A DNA stretch of 64,000 nucleotides, taken from NCBI GenBank assembly GCA_002314145.1, contig DCCG01000040.1:1-64000 (forward strand), read 5' to 3'. The stretch is from Thalassolituus sp. UBA1087 (lineage in GTDB: Bacteria; Pseudomonadota; Gammaproteobacteria; Pseudomonadales; Oceanobacteraceae). The position numbers and the translations under genes were made by a program. Of this stretch, positions 52,789-61,385 are shown piece after piece. Position 1 is the stretch's first letter, and every line of letters begins with the position of its first letter. Below the pieces are notes generated by a model that saw only the letters and a list, made by a program, of their open reading frames with translations, did not search any database and was not told where the DNA came from.

Positions 52789-52894
52789 GCCTGCCGGGTG
52801 CCAGGCTAATGGAGCAGGTGAGAATCTGAACGCTGATTGTGACACTTTGAAGTCTGATCCGGGTAACAATAAGCTACTAAAAATATCAGCAGGC
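52789..52894 (+). promoter_or_regulatory. TPP-riboswitch-like (THI box) element, degenerate or variant
   Basis: Outer arms GCCTGC (52789-52794) and GCAGGC (52889-52894) can form a P1 helix. Just inside are GGGTGCC (52796-52802), a GGTGAGA (52817-52823) resembling the GGCTGAGA pyrimidine-binding segment, and TTTGAAGTCTGATCCGGGTA (52846-52865) resembling the TTTGAACCTGATCCGGATAA diphosphate-binding side. The 3' part of helices P4/P5 and the GGGAA closing segment do not match. The order and strand are those of a real THI box reading towards the chemoreceptor. This is either a variant aptamer or a decayed one. Confidence 0.4.
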
Positions 52895-52929
52895 AAGTGA
52901 CACAGGAAGTAATGCAGTAGTTAACCATC

Positions 52930-52958
52930 AGCCCGGAATACGCCTGATCATACGGGCT
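52930..52958 (+). terminator. Terminator-like hairpin after the riboswitch-like element
   Basis: AGCCCG (52930-52935) pairs with CGGGCT (52953-52958) around a 17-base loop, followed by the A+T-rich TCTTAATAAAATT. The T tract is poor, so termination would be weak; it could be an expression platform. Confidence 0.35.
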
Positions 52959-53053
52959 TCTTAATAAAATTATTAACCCAATCGCTGACTACACTGAAAG
53001 AACCAGACAACTTGCCGGTCATTATTCGCCGGTGGTGATTGAGGTTGACAACC

Positions 53054-54997
53054 ATGTCCATTAAGACACGCCTGTTGATTGCTTTGCTGTCAGCTGTGAT
53101 TTTGCCGTTAACGATTATTACGTTCACGGTCACTCATAATGTTAAACGTCAGGTCTATAACGACTTTGTCGCCCGGGCAAACGCCGAAGTGCATCATATT
53201 GATACGGCCTTTACGCTCTATCTGACCGGCCTGGCAGAAGATGCCGCTTATCTGGCAAACAGCCGTCCGGTCAAGGCTTTAACCAGCAATACCAGTCATT
53301 ATATGGGAGCCGCTAAAGATACCTTTTCTGAGCGCTCTGGCAGCGCAGAAGCTGAGGCTTTTGCCATGCTGGAAGCGTATGGTGAAGCCCGTCCGGATCT
53401 GGCCTATGTTTTTCTCGGGCTCGAAAACGGCGCCTATGTACAGTGGCCGTCCGGTGAATTAGGTGATTATGACCCCCGCGCCCGGCCCTGGTATCAGGCG
53501 GCGATGAAACAGCCCGGACAACCTGTGAGAGCACCCGCTTATAAAGATGTGTTTACCGGCGCGCCGATACTGGACTATCTGCATACCTTCACCACAGATT
53601 CCGGCCTTAAAGGGGTGGTGGGCGTGGATGTGACGCTGAAAAAACTCTCTGACATGGTGCACGGGGTGCAGTTTGGTAAAGAAGGGTATCTGATTCTTAT
53701 CGAAGAAACGGGCACGATTCTGGCCGACGGCAGCAACAGTGAAAACAGTTTCAGAAATGTCGCGGATATGGACAGTATTTATGCCCGCATGAATCAGGCC
53801 GAGGGTATGTCAGAAGTGACAATGGACGGGCGCGCATGGTTTGCACAGACCGTCACGTCGCCGGCATTGGGCTGGAAGTTCGTTGGCCTGATTCCTCAGG
53901 AAGAAGTATTCAGTACGGCAGACCGGTTACGTAATTTTATTCTGGTGATTGCTGTGGTTCTGGTGATTGTGTTTGCCGTCATTGGCGTTGTGATCAGTCG
54001 TGTGATTGCCAAACCCATTGTTGCCGTCACCCGCGGGCTGGAAGAAATCGCCGAGGGGGGCGGCGATCTGACGCGTCGCTTGCAGGTCAGAAGCGCTGAT
54101 GAGTCCGGGCAAATGGCGGCTGCGTTCAACCGCTTCGTCGCCTCTGTTCATGATCTGGTGGGGGATATTAAACAGAGTGCCGGGCAGATTAACCGTCAGT
54201 CGGATGAGACTCAGGCGATGTCGGCACAGATGAGCGATGGCGCGGACGGTCAGCGTAACGCCATTGAGCAGGTTTCGACCGCTTTCAACCAGATGGTAGC
54301 AACCGCCCATGAAGTATCACGTTATTGCAGTGATACGGCTTCGTCAGCCGATGAAAGCCAGCAACAGGTTAATAAAGGGCATCGTTATATCGATGAAACC
54401 ACTCAGGTGGTGGATAAACTGGGCCAGGCCATCACGGATTCCAACGAAGCCATGCGTCTGTTGTCAGACGAAACCGAGAATATTTCCAGCATTCTGGATA
54501 CCATCCGCGGCATTGCCGAGCAGACCAACCTGCTGGCACTGAATGCAGCGATTGAGGCCGCCAGGGCCGGAGAGCAGGGGCGCGGGTTTGCAGTAGTCGC
54601 CGATGAAGTCCGTACCCTGGCGGGACGTACCGCTGAATCCACGGAACAGATCGACAAGCTGATTTCTGCGTTTGTCAGCCGTACCACGGATGTGTCGGAA
54701 AAACTCTCCAGCAGTCTGGAATATTCTCAGGCGACTACTCAGGCGACCTTGCAGACTGGTGAAGTGTTTGCTCAGATCCATAAATCCGTGGATGCCATCC
54801 GGGACATGGCCAATCAGATCGCTGCCGCGGCTGAGGAGCAGCATCAGACCGCGGAAGAAATTAATCAGAATATGACCGATATTCACGCCGGCGCAGGGCA
54901 GACTGCAGACAATGCCGGTCAGTTAAAAGCCAATGCTCAGGCGCTCAGTGCGGTTGCCAGTGGTCTGGACAAACTGGTGTCTTCTTATCACGTATAA
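53054..54997 (+). CDS. Methyl-accepting chemotaxis protein with dCache domain
   Basis: This 647-residue chemoreceptor has a membrane helix at the N-terminus, a periplasmic double-Cache domain (residues 35-285; DYDPRARPWYQAAMK and VVGVDVTLKKL are hallmark segments), a second helix, a HAMP domain (VTRGLEEIAEGGGDLTRRL) and the signalling hairpin with EQTNLLALNAAIEAARAGEQ. dCache receptors usually sense amino acids, polyamines or organic acids. The ATG at 53054 has GAGG 9 bases upstream; an earlier TTG is unlikely. A terminator follows. Confidence 0.93.
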   Translation: MSIKTRLLIALLSAVILPLTIITFTVTHNVKRQVYNDFVARANAEVHHIDTAFTLYLTGLAEDAAYLANSRPVKALTSNTSHYMGAAKDTFSERSGSAEAEAFAMLEAYGEARPDLAYVFLGLENGAYVQWPSGELGDYDPRARPWYQAAMKQPGQPVRAPAYKDVFTGAPILDYLHTFTTDSGLKGVVGVDVTLKKLSDMVHGVQFGKEGYLILIEETGTILADGSNSENSFRNVADMDSIYARMNQAEGMSEVTMDGRAWFAQTVTSPALGWKFVGLIPQEEVFSTADRLRNFILVIAVVLVIVFAVIGVVISRVIAKPIVAVTRGLEEIAEGGGDLTRRLQVRSADESGQMAAAFNRFVASVHDLVGDIKQSAGQINRQSDETQAMSAQMSDGADGQRNAIEQVSTAFNQMVATAHEVSRYCSDTASSADESQQQVNKGHRYIDETTQVVDKLGQAITDSNEAMRLLSDETENISSILDTIRGIAEQTNLLALNAAIEAARAGEQGRGFAVVADEVRTLAGRTAESTEQIDKLISAFVSRTTDVSEKLSSSLEYSQATTQATLQTGEVFAQIHKSVDAIRDMANQIAAAAEEQHQTAEEINQNMTDIHAGAGQTADNAGQLKANAQALSAVASGLDKLVSSYHV

Positions 54998-55043
54998 CCA
55001 CCTGTGCAGATAAACGAACAGAGCCAGCACTGCTCAGATGACA

Positions 55044-55081
55044 GGCTGGCGTCTGTTCACCGTACGGTGCCAGCCCTTTTT
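55044..55081 (+). terminator. Intrinsic terminator after the dCache chemoreceptor
   Basis: GGCTGGC (55044-55050) pairs with GCCAGCC (55069-55075), with the inner dyad ACCGTACGGT (55059-55068), followed by five T residues. It overlaps the end of the convergent PHA synthase gene. Confidence 0.8.
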
Positions 55082-57167
55082 AACTATCCTTGTTTTCGCT
55101 ATCAGGCGCTGGTTTTTCACTGGCCGTTGAAGTCTGAGTGTCAGGCGCAGCTGAGCGGCGTTTGGCTGCTGGTTTGGCCCGGGCTTTGGTTTTCTGCGTG
55201 GTTTTGTTTTTTGCCGGCGCTGTCTCTTTAGTTGCCGTTTTTTTACCCCTGCCATCCGCTGTCTGACTCTTTACTGATGGCTTGTTGGAAGTGCCGGCTG
55301 CTGGCCGGTAAGCCGGAGGCTCATCGTCCAGAAAGTCTGTTACCGCATCAAGAAATTCAGCCAGCAGTTTACGGCTGACAACAAAAATATGGCCGATGTT
55401 TTTTTCAATGGTACGGTTCAGCCCATCACCGACCATTCTTTGATTCGTTTTCACACGCCCCCAGCGTTCGCTGGAACGGCAGGAGCCCGCCGGAGCGATC
55501 GGATCACGCAAGCCGCAGTAATCAAAAATGTCGATGTCAGCTTCAGCGATTTTATCCATGTCGGCTGGTTTGCCATCCAGTTCCGGGTAAATTGACGACA
55601 TGCAATATTCCCCGCGCCAGATCTGATTATCCATATACACTCGGCGTATCCACTGCCGGTGGGCTTTGGCCGGAAAACGTGTACCACTGTACAGCCATTT
55701 CAGGAAGGGACCGGCATCTTCAATGGCACCTGGATGATCAGCGCGGCTGAAAAACCCCTCCGGTGTGCTTTCCTCAACCCCGGGTTGAATGCCATACATG
55801 CCGGAGCTGATGGCATAAGGGGAAACATTACTGTGGCCGTAGAAGAGGCGCATGCCAAACTCGTTATAACTCTGGCGGATAATATCCCGCATCCAGCCAT
55901 GGCCGCTGTCTTCATCATCGAATAACGCGGGGGTGGTCAGCAGTGCCAGCTGGCGGATTTTAATATCGGTACCGGCCAGCTGTGCTTCTTCAATGCGGCG
56001 GGCCAGATAGGGCAGAAACAGGGTGCCGCCCATGCAATACGCCATAACATTGATGTCCTGCTGCGGGTGGCGTTCCAGCACCAGTTGCAGGTAACGGTCA
56101 TGCACTGTCTGCCCGTAGAAATCCAGCCCCAGTTCAGATTGATCCGCCCCCGGGTTACCGTAATCAACCATATAAATGTCGTAACCCTGCTTCAGCATGG
56201 CTTCGATAACGGATTTTCCCGGTGCCAGGTCGAACAGCTCGCAGCGGTTAATCATCGGCGTTGCCAGGTACAGCGTTTTACCATTGGCTTTGACGCCGGC
56301 CGGTCGCGGGTAATGGCGCAGCTTCACGCTGTACATTTCTGATCCCGGCACGGTTTCCCACTCACTGGCACCCAGTCTGGCGCAGGGGGATTCTGTGGCA
56401 AAGCGGCGCACATCGAAGGCATCATTTTTCAGCAATGCCAGCAACCGGTCAGCACAGGAGGCGAGGTAGTCTTCATCGCTGTCACGCCATTCACCGTTTT
56501 CATCTTTACGGCGATAGGGTTGTTTGTCCGGGTCACTCAGCGTTTTGCCGCTGACGACTTCAAACAGGGAATACAGCAGATGCTTCAGCGCCGACAGGTG
56601 AGTATGACCACTGCTGTAGTACTGCCATTCCAGTTCACGGAAACGCATAATCTGCCACAGCAACCATTGCTGACCTGACGCGGTAGCACAGGCCCAGTGA
56701 CAGGTCTGTTTATCCAGTGTCAGAGAAGCATTCTCAGCAACGGCGGCTGTGACTTCCGTCAGAGGGCGGTCAAAAGGCTGAGTCAGCCGGGCAACGACCG
56801 ATTTAAGCCGGGCGGCGTAATCACTTTCGATATGTTGTTCATGGCGGGTAATCTGATCCGGCGTTTCATCATGACTGACGGCATACTCGGTGGCAGTGAC
56901 CAGCGGAGTGGCCCATAACGTCAGCGCCTTATCCGGTACCCCCAGCGGTGCCCAGAGTCTTTGTTGTTGCTGCGTCGAATGGAGCAAAAGCTGTAACGTG
57001 ACGCCTCCGTATTCTCCCAGCCAGTGGCGCGTACCTCTGATCCGGTTGGGGTTGTCGGCGACGCTGGTCATCAGGGCATTGGCCAGGTCATCAGCGGACA
57101 AGGGGGCTGGTGCCGTTGACATTGGTTGTGTAAGAAACGACGTAAATGCTTGTGCTGACGGCAGCAT
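55080..57167 (-). CDS. phaC: Polyhydroxyalkanoate synthase with basic C-terminal tail
   Basis: This 695-residue protein has the PhaC alpha/beta-hydrolase core: catalytic Cys378 in AYCMGGTLF, Asp555 in GLRDPIAP and His593 in NIGHIF. It polymerises 3-hydroxyacyl-CoA into storage polyester. The lipase-like box reads AYCMGG rather than the commoner G-x-C-x-G-G, so substrate range may differ. After residue 626 comes a 70-residue tail rich in Lys, Ala, Thr and Pro, absent from ordinary synthases. GAGGAG precedes the ATG at 57167. No phaA, phaB or phasin gene is adjacent. Confidence 0.87.
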   Translation of the reverse strand: MLPSAQAFTSFLTQPMSTAPAPLSADDLANALMTSVADNPNRIRGTRHWLGEYGGVTLQLLLHSTQQQQRLWAPLGVPDKALTLWATPLVTATEYAVSHDETPDQITRHEQHIESDYAARLKSVVARLTQPFDRPLTEVTAAVAENASLTLDKQTCHWACATASGQQWLLWQIMRFRELEWQYYSSGHTHLSALKHLLYSLFEVVSGKTLSDPDKQPYRRKDENGEWRDSDEDYLASCADRLLALLKNDAFDVRRFATESPCARLGASEWETVPGSEMYSVKLRHYPRPAGVKANGKTLYLATPMINRCELFDLAPGKSVIEAMLKQGYDIYMVDYGNPGADQSELGLDFYGQTVHDRYLQLVLERHPQQDINVMAYCMGGTLFLPYLARRIEEAQLAGTDIKIRQLALLTTPALFDDEDSGHGWMRDIIRQSYNEFGMRLFYGHSNVSPYAISSGMYGIQPGVEESTPEGFFSRADHPGAIEDAGPFLKWLYSGTRFPAKAHRQWIRRVYMDNQIWRGEYCMSSIYPELDGKPADMDKIAEADIDIFDYCGLRDPIAPAGSCRSSERWGRVKTNQRMVGDGLNRTIEKNIGHIFVVSRKLLAEFLDAVTDFLDDEPPAYRPAAGTSNKPSVKSQTADGRGKKTATKETAPAKNKTTQKTKARAKPAAKRRSAAPDTQTSTASEKPAPDSENKDS

Positions 57168-57674
57168 GGGAACTCCTCTAGCTATCCTGGCCACAGAAAC
57201 GATGCCAATAAGTTTAGGAGTCCATTAACCGTCCGGCCAGTTAATGCCGGTTTAATCAGTAGTGATTATGAGCTCAGCCTGGCTGACGGATAGCGTCATT
57301 CAGACTCTCGGATTTTATTATTTTAGTAACAAAGTACTGAAAGTGAGCGTGGAATAATCATATCTGCCAAAAGTGCTAATTGGCGTACTTTGCTGGTCCC
57401 GTATGGGTTTGTGACGGTATGATGAATCAGGTCAGACAGCAGGGAACAGAAGCCGGTAATTAAAGCTGGCCGACAGAGGATAACAGGCCTGTTAAGCGAT
57501 ACATAAAAAGGGGTATTAACTGGCGAGGATGATTGAACCATTCTGTCAGCCAGTGTGTAGACGGCTTGTTTATGCTGAGTGCTGATTCTGATGTTGATAA
57601 TAATGCTTACCGTTGCGGCGGTGGAATTGTCGCTGGCCTGTATGGTCGCAGCAATATAATAAAAGGAATACACC
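57168..57674. other. 507-bp intergenic region
   Basis: This gap separates the PHA synthase (- strand) from the first Sel1 gene (+ strand). It contains a perfect 14-bp palindrome, TAACAGGCCTGTTA (57481-57494), and a TATAAT at 57655-57660 too close to the start codon to be its promoter. A 133-codon frame on the - strand (57323-57724) lacks a site and overlaps the Sel1 gene; I take it as spurious. Confidence 0.5.
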
Positions 57675-58181
57675 ATGGCATACCGTTTTTTTATTTGTGG
57701 GCTGACCGTTATGAGTCTCGCCATCCCTCTGTCCGGTGCCCGGGCAGACAGTCAATTACAGACTGAAGTATCCGTACAAAATAATGCGTCGGCACAAACG
57801 CGTTATGATCAGGGAATGCGGCTCTATGCATATTCCGATCGCAGGTCAGAGGCGATTGAATATATTCAGTCGGCAGCGCAGCAGGGGTATGCTCCGGCCC
57901 AGGTCATGATGGGGGAGCTGCTCTCGCTGGGTGACGCCACACAAACGGATTATAAGTCAGCAGCAGACTGGTTTCTCAAGGCGGCAGAGCAAGGCAATGC
58001 TAAAGCACAGTTTGCTATTGGCAGTCTCTATTCATACGGTTTGGGCGTCCAACAAAGTGATGCCAAAGCCAGACATTACATGCAGCGCGTAGCGGACAAT
58101 AAAGGTGCGGATGAAAAGATCCGTCAGCTGGCTCAGCAACGCCTTTATTCAGTGAATCGTTTTATCGCTGATGGTGATTGA
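57675..58181 (+). CDS. Sel1-repeat secreted protein, paralogue 1
   Basis: This 168-residue protein has a signal peptide (cleaved after ARA, near residue 24). Three Sel1-type tetratricopeptide-like repeats follow (AIEYIQSAAQQGYAPAQ; AADWFLKAAEQGNAKAQ; ARHYMQRVADNKGADEK). Sel1 proteins are periplasmic scaffolds. AAGGA precedes the ATG. It shares layout and repeat positions with the gene at 61386, so the two are paralogues. Confidence 0.87.
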   Translation: MAYRFFICGLTVMSLAIPLSGARADSQLQTEVSVQNNASAQTRYDQGMRLYAYSDRRSEAIEYIQSAAQQGYAPAQVMMGELLSLGDATQTDYKSAADWFLKAAEQGNAKAQFAIGSLYSYGLGVQQSDAKARHYMQRVADNKGADEKIRQLAQQRLYSVNRFIADGD

Positions 58182-58198
58182 TCCCGCCCGGCAAACAA

Positions 58199-58239
58199 CT
58201 GACAAGGGTAATTCCCGGGTTAAGAGTTACCCTTGTCAG
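58199..58239. repeat. Perfect 13-bp inverted repeat after the Sel1 gene
   Basis: CTGACAAGGGTAA (58199-58211) and TTACCCTTGTCAG (58227-58239) enclose 15 bases. It lies between two convergent genes. No T run follows, so it may be a factor-independent stabiliser or an imperfect terminator. Confidence 0.65.
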
Positions 58240-58312
58240 CCTGGTTACGCGAGCGTTACCAGCATGCTTATCAATGATTAACAGGTAGGGGTTGTAAACA
58301 GAAATCTGTGTG

Positions 58313-58483
58313 TCAGCGTCCGGATTTACGTAAGAAAGAACCAATCATGGACAGAACGAGCAAGGCGACAAAAATGTAGAACAGAATTTTTGCAATGCCT
58401 GTCGCAGCTCCGGCAATACCACCAAACCCCAGCACTGCCGCGATTATCGCAACCAATAAAAACGTGATAGACCAACCTAACAT
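58313..58483 (-). CDS. DUF1328 small membrane protein (YtjA-like)
   Basis: This 56-residue protein has two hydrophobic helices: MLGWSITFLLVAIIAAVLGF, a small-residue turn GGIAGAATGIAK, then ILFYIFVALLVLSMIGSFLR. The pattern is that of DUF1328, a widespread inner-membrane family often induced by osmotic or stationary-phase stress; its function is unknown. The ribosome-binding site AGGAGG precedes the ATG at a good distance. Confidence 0.92.
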   Translation of the reverse strand: MLGWSITFLLVAIIAAVLGFGGIAGAATGIAKILFYIFVALLVLSMIGSFLRKSGR

Positions 58484-58743
58484 TGTCTCCTCCTGGCGGG
58501 TGTAAATTCATTGTCACCACTGATCAAAATCATCAGTACCTGTAAAACCGACTGTCACCGTAGGATAAAGTTCCGGGAGTTTTCCGGCAGGAGGAGAGCA
58601 AACTGATCAATCCGGTACAATAACCGGTTATTGGTAAGGGTTCTGAAAACGGCAGGAGGATAACGAATCATCAGTGCTGCCAGGCTCATAATGACAGCAG
58701 GCAGCACTGGGCGCTGGCTCAGAGGCAGCGGGAAAAGCGCAAC

Positions 58744-59103
58744 TCAGGATTCCTGTTCCGATTTATGGAACGCAAGGATGTGGCTGCGGAAATGGGTTTG
58801 ATAATCCATCGGAGACAGGCCTTCAACCTCCAGAAACACTTCCTCGTCATCGGGAATAGCAATCAGGCTGCCTTCTTTAAAGTTGATCACAGTACCGTAG
58901 GCATCCTGCAGCTGGAAGGGCTCATCCAGAGTGATAAAAGTAATGTTGTCTTCTTCTTTGGCACCGATGCTGCGCATCCAGGCTGCAAGGGTGTCAGCGC
59001 CCCCGACATTATTAAAAAGGCCGGAAACGGACATGGCCGTCGGATCGCCGCTTTCCAGTTGAGAGGTGCCGATCACGTCGCCTTCGTGGGTCAGAGTAAA
59101 CAT
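58744..59103 (-). CDS. Hypothetical acidic cytosolic protein
   Basis: This 119-residue acidic protein has no signal or membrane segment. It has several beta-rich segments (FTLTHEGDVIGTSQLE at the start, FLEVEGLSPMDYQTHFRSHI near the end). The start is firm: AGGA lies before the ATG. I do not recognise the family. It is divergent from the unknown two-gene unit at 59399, which leaves open a regulatory or partner role. Confidence 0.65.
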   Translation of the reverse strand: MFTLTHEGDVIGTSQLESGDPTAMSVSGLFNNVGGADTLAAWMRSIGAKEEDNITFITLDEPFQLQDAYGTVINFKEGSLIAIPDDEEVFLEVEGLSPMDYQTHFRSHILAFHKSEQES

Positions 59104-59398
59104 AAAACGTCCTGTACTAGTAGAATGGTATGAATTGGATGGTCCTATGGCCGCAGGAAATGCCGCCGGCAGCCCGCTGCCCGGGCGGTCAGGGCCGGAT
59201 TCAACGTCGCTGATACTAACATAGCCCGACCCGGCTTTGGGGGAAACTTCTGTGCTTTATTCCGCATTCTCCGGCCGTAAAATAAAGAATCACTGTTCCG
59301 CGACGCATGTCATTGATCCTGTTATGGAAGAGAGTAATATCGCTGTCAGGAAGATACCTGCCACCAATTAAGACAATTGAGACAAGGACGTAAGACGT
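59104..59398. other. 295-bp divergent intergenic region
   Basis: This gap lies between the hypothetical gene at 58744 (- strand) and the unknown two-gene unit (+ strand). I see no strong promoter, palindrome or small gene; AAGGA at its right end serves as the ribosome-binding site for the gene at 59399. Confidence 0.4.
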
Positions 59399-60460
59399 AT
59401 GCTGAACAGCAGTACCCCGTATTCGGATTATATCGTTTATATGCCAGCCGAAACCGGACGCAAGGTATATATCGACCCGGCACTGATTGTTGATTTCTCC
59501 GATTTTATCGACCCTGCAACAGACTCCGGCAAAAAGATTGCCAATGATATCCAGCACACTCTGTCAGCGGAGGCCGGTGGCCTGGAAGCGGGGATGGCAG
59601 AAGCCGAAGCCGGTGCGTTTTTCCACGACTTCGGTGATATAAACAGCCACTGTGTCCGGGTCTTCTATAAAGTCTTTCAGGATAATGGCGGCGGACAAAG
59701 CAAGGGGCCCGGGGTTTATATCAATCGTTTGCGTCGGTTTGCTCATAACTCAGCGGGCGTTGGTGCGGGGCTGTTTCATATGAGTTATGAGAATAACCAA
59801 TGGCAAGCACGGCCTCATATGTCTATGACATTAAATCAAAAAACACTGCGTATCGGATCTCTGACTGGGGGTAACGGTCATATTGAGTACTTGTCAGAAC
59901 AAGCGAGAGCTATGTTGCAGGCATCCGGTCAAAAAGATTTTAAAACCGATTTTAATCTGTATCACAGCCCTCTGGCGGTAATTGAATACGGTGAGCAGTA
60001 TAAAACACCGGAATCCCGTAAAAAGATCGCCAGCCCCAAAGAGTTGGCCGATGTGTTGATTAATACCGCTTCGTTAGGTGAGTGGGACGCTGGCCAATAT
60101 CAGAAATATGACGCTTATGTGTATGGTAATGCCTCTAAATTACTGGTGGATGCTCTGAAGTTAGTGGCTGCTTCCGGCACTAAACTCACCAAGTTTGAAT
60201 TTAAAGTATTGGCACCTTATATGCCTTTCTCATTGATTAAACAGATGGCAGAGCATTGTGGTGCCTCGGTCGTACTTGAGAAATCTCTTTCCACTGCTAT
60301 TTCAGGCCGGCATCAGATGTTAGATCCGGAATCGGTCAAAGAAGATAAAATAAAAGTGTATGCCACTTATCAGAAGCTTCTCGCAGGTAACCCAGGTATC
60401 AGCTTTATTGAACTTTGGGGTGGTATGAAGCCGTCATTTGCTTTGCAGAAGACAGGTTGA
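59399..60460 (+). CDS. Unknown protein, first of a coupled pair
   Basis: This 353-residue soluble protein has no signal peptide, membrane helix or motif I recognise. Visible segments include VDFSDFIDPATDSGKKIAND, FFHDFGDINSHCVRVFYKVF and a glycine stretch at about residues 95-120. AAGGA precedes the ATG. Its TGA stop overlaps the ATG of the next gene (TGATG), so the two are translationally coupled and probably work together. Base composition drops to the mid-40s% GC towards the 3' end, below the neighbours, hinting at horizontal origin. Confidence 0.7.
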   Translation: MLNSSTPYSDYIVYMPAETGRKVYIDPALIVDFSDFIDPATDSGKKIANDIQHTLSAEAGGLEAGMAEAEAGAFFHDFGDINSHCVRVFYKVFQDNGGGQSKGPGVYINRLRRFAHNSAGVGAGLFHMSYENNQWQARPHMSMTLNQKTLRIGSLTGGNGHIEYLSEQARAMLQASGQKDFKTDFNLYHSPLAVIEYGEQYKTPESRKKIASPKELADVLINTASLGEWDAGQYQKYDAYVYGNASKLLVDALKLVAASGTKLTKFEFKVLAPYMPFSLIKQMAEHCGASVVLEKSLSTAISGRHQMLDPESVKEDKIKVYATYQKLLAGNPGISFIELWGGMKPSFALQKTG

Positions 60461-61266
60461 TGGTTATGGAAAATAAGGATAAAGCAATGACTGGTAGCTC
60501 TTTGCCGGCTCTGATATCACCAAAAGAGTTTGCTCTATGTACTATTCAGGTGAATCAATGCCGGATTGTAGTACCTTGTGACGACAGCTCCTTTCATGAA
60601 TCTGTTTATGAATACGAATTTACCAGGATGCCAGATGGCCTGACTGTTGATTCCGACCGTATAGGTACTATCACTCAAATATCGGGCAGTTTTGCTCTGG
60701 CTGATATTAAGGATAGAGAACAATTCCCTACATGGCGAACACATCTTGGTGCTCACTTATGCCCGAAGTCTGAATTGTCTGTAAATTACAATCGGTGGCA
60801 CACCGAGCATGACATTAAGTCGATTCTATTGGAGAAATACAAAAAACGAACGCGGAAGTCTTCGGATACTGGCAATGAATACTATCCCGAGAGTGAGTCT
60901 GATATTGATGTAATAACAATCAATGATCGCTTGTGGGCGCATATGGCGCTTGATGATTACCGCCAGCTGGACGTTTTTATGACAGAGCTGGATGAAAATT
61001 TAGTTCTCCAGATAAACTTTGACGCTTCCCCATGCTGGTATCGTGATGGCTTTGCACCAGCTGATGTCAAAGCGCATCTGATGACATTTTTTATGGAATA
61101 CCTGTGCCATTTTAAGATTATTAAAGCAGGCTCTGTGCCCGATGAAGAACTGCCGCCTTTGGGCTTTTATCCGGCCGCCCGGGAGGAAAAGGATATCGAC
61201 AGGGATGGTCATGTTGTTGAACGGGACCCGGATTATTCACCAGCACCGGACTTTTCCAGTTGGTAG
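60460..61266 (+). CDS. Unknown protein, second of a coupled pair
   Basis: This 268-residue soluble acidic protein lacks recognisable motifs. The central segment ESESDIDVITINDRLWAHM and the aromatic-rich DASPCWYRDGFAPADVK stand out. The ATG at 60460 overlaps the stop of the previous gene; an open frame continues upstream without a site. It has an AT-rich codon usage (for example ATA, AGA-type and TTA codons) unlike the surrounding genes. A toxin-immunity or effector-partner pair is possible but nothing in the sequence proves it. Confidence 0.65.
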   Translation: MVMENKDKAMTGSSLPALISPKEFALCTIQVNQCRIVVPCDDSSFHESVYEYEFTRMPDGLTVDSDRIGTITQISGSFALADIKDREQFPTWRTHLGAHLCPKSELSVNYNRWHTEHDIKSILLEKYKKRTRKSSDTGNEYYPESESDIDVITINDRLWAHMALDDYRQLDVFMTELDENLVLQINFDASPCWYRDGFAPADVKAHLMTFFMEYLCHFKIIKAGSVPDEELPPLGFYPAAREEKDIDRDGHVVERDPDYSPAPDFSSW

Positions 61267-61385
61267 AATCATTCTTTTAAGCTTATCTGAACCGGCCTGA
61301 GTCACGGGTTCGTGGCGTTTGTAAAGACCCGGAACCTGGCTAAATAATCATATCCAAAGACAGACAGAAAAAAGGAGCACGACTG

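Larger units (their letters stand above)
52508..53053. other. 546-bp divergent intergenic region with regulatory structure
   Basis: This gap lies between the FIST-GGDEF gene (- strand) and a chemoreceptor (+ strand). It holds a hairpin CAGTTAA-GTTTT-TTAACTG (52627-52645), a perfect palindrome next to a candidate -10 box (52687-52706), a TPP-riboswitch-like segment (52789-52894) and a terminator-like hairpin (52930-52958). A 62-codon frame crossing it shows no gene-like features. Confidence 0.6.

Noticed and set aside
52789..52894. Cobalamin or cyclic-di-GMP riboswitch
   Set aside because: The GGTGAGAATCTG part loosely recalls a cobalamin element, but the order of landmarks (GGGTGCC, TGAGA, CTGATCCGG) fits a THI box far better; cyclic-di-GMP-I core motifs are absent.
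52712..52900. A 62-codon frame across the TPP-like segment
   Set aside because: No ribosome-binding site, and the RNA-like landmarks explain the sequence better than a protein.
57323..57724. A 133-codon frame on the - strand before the first Sel1 gene
   Set aside because: It overlaps the start of the Sel1 gene, lacks a ribosome-binding site and shows no domain pattern.
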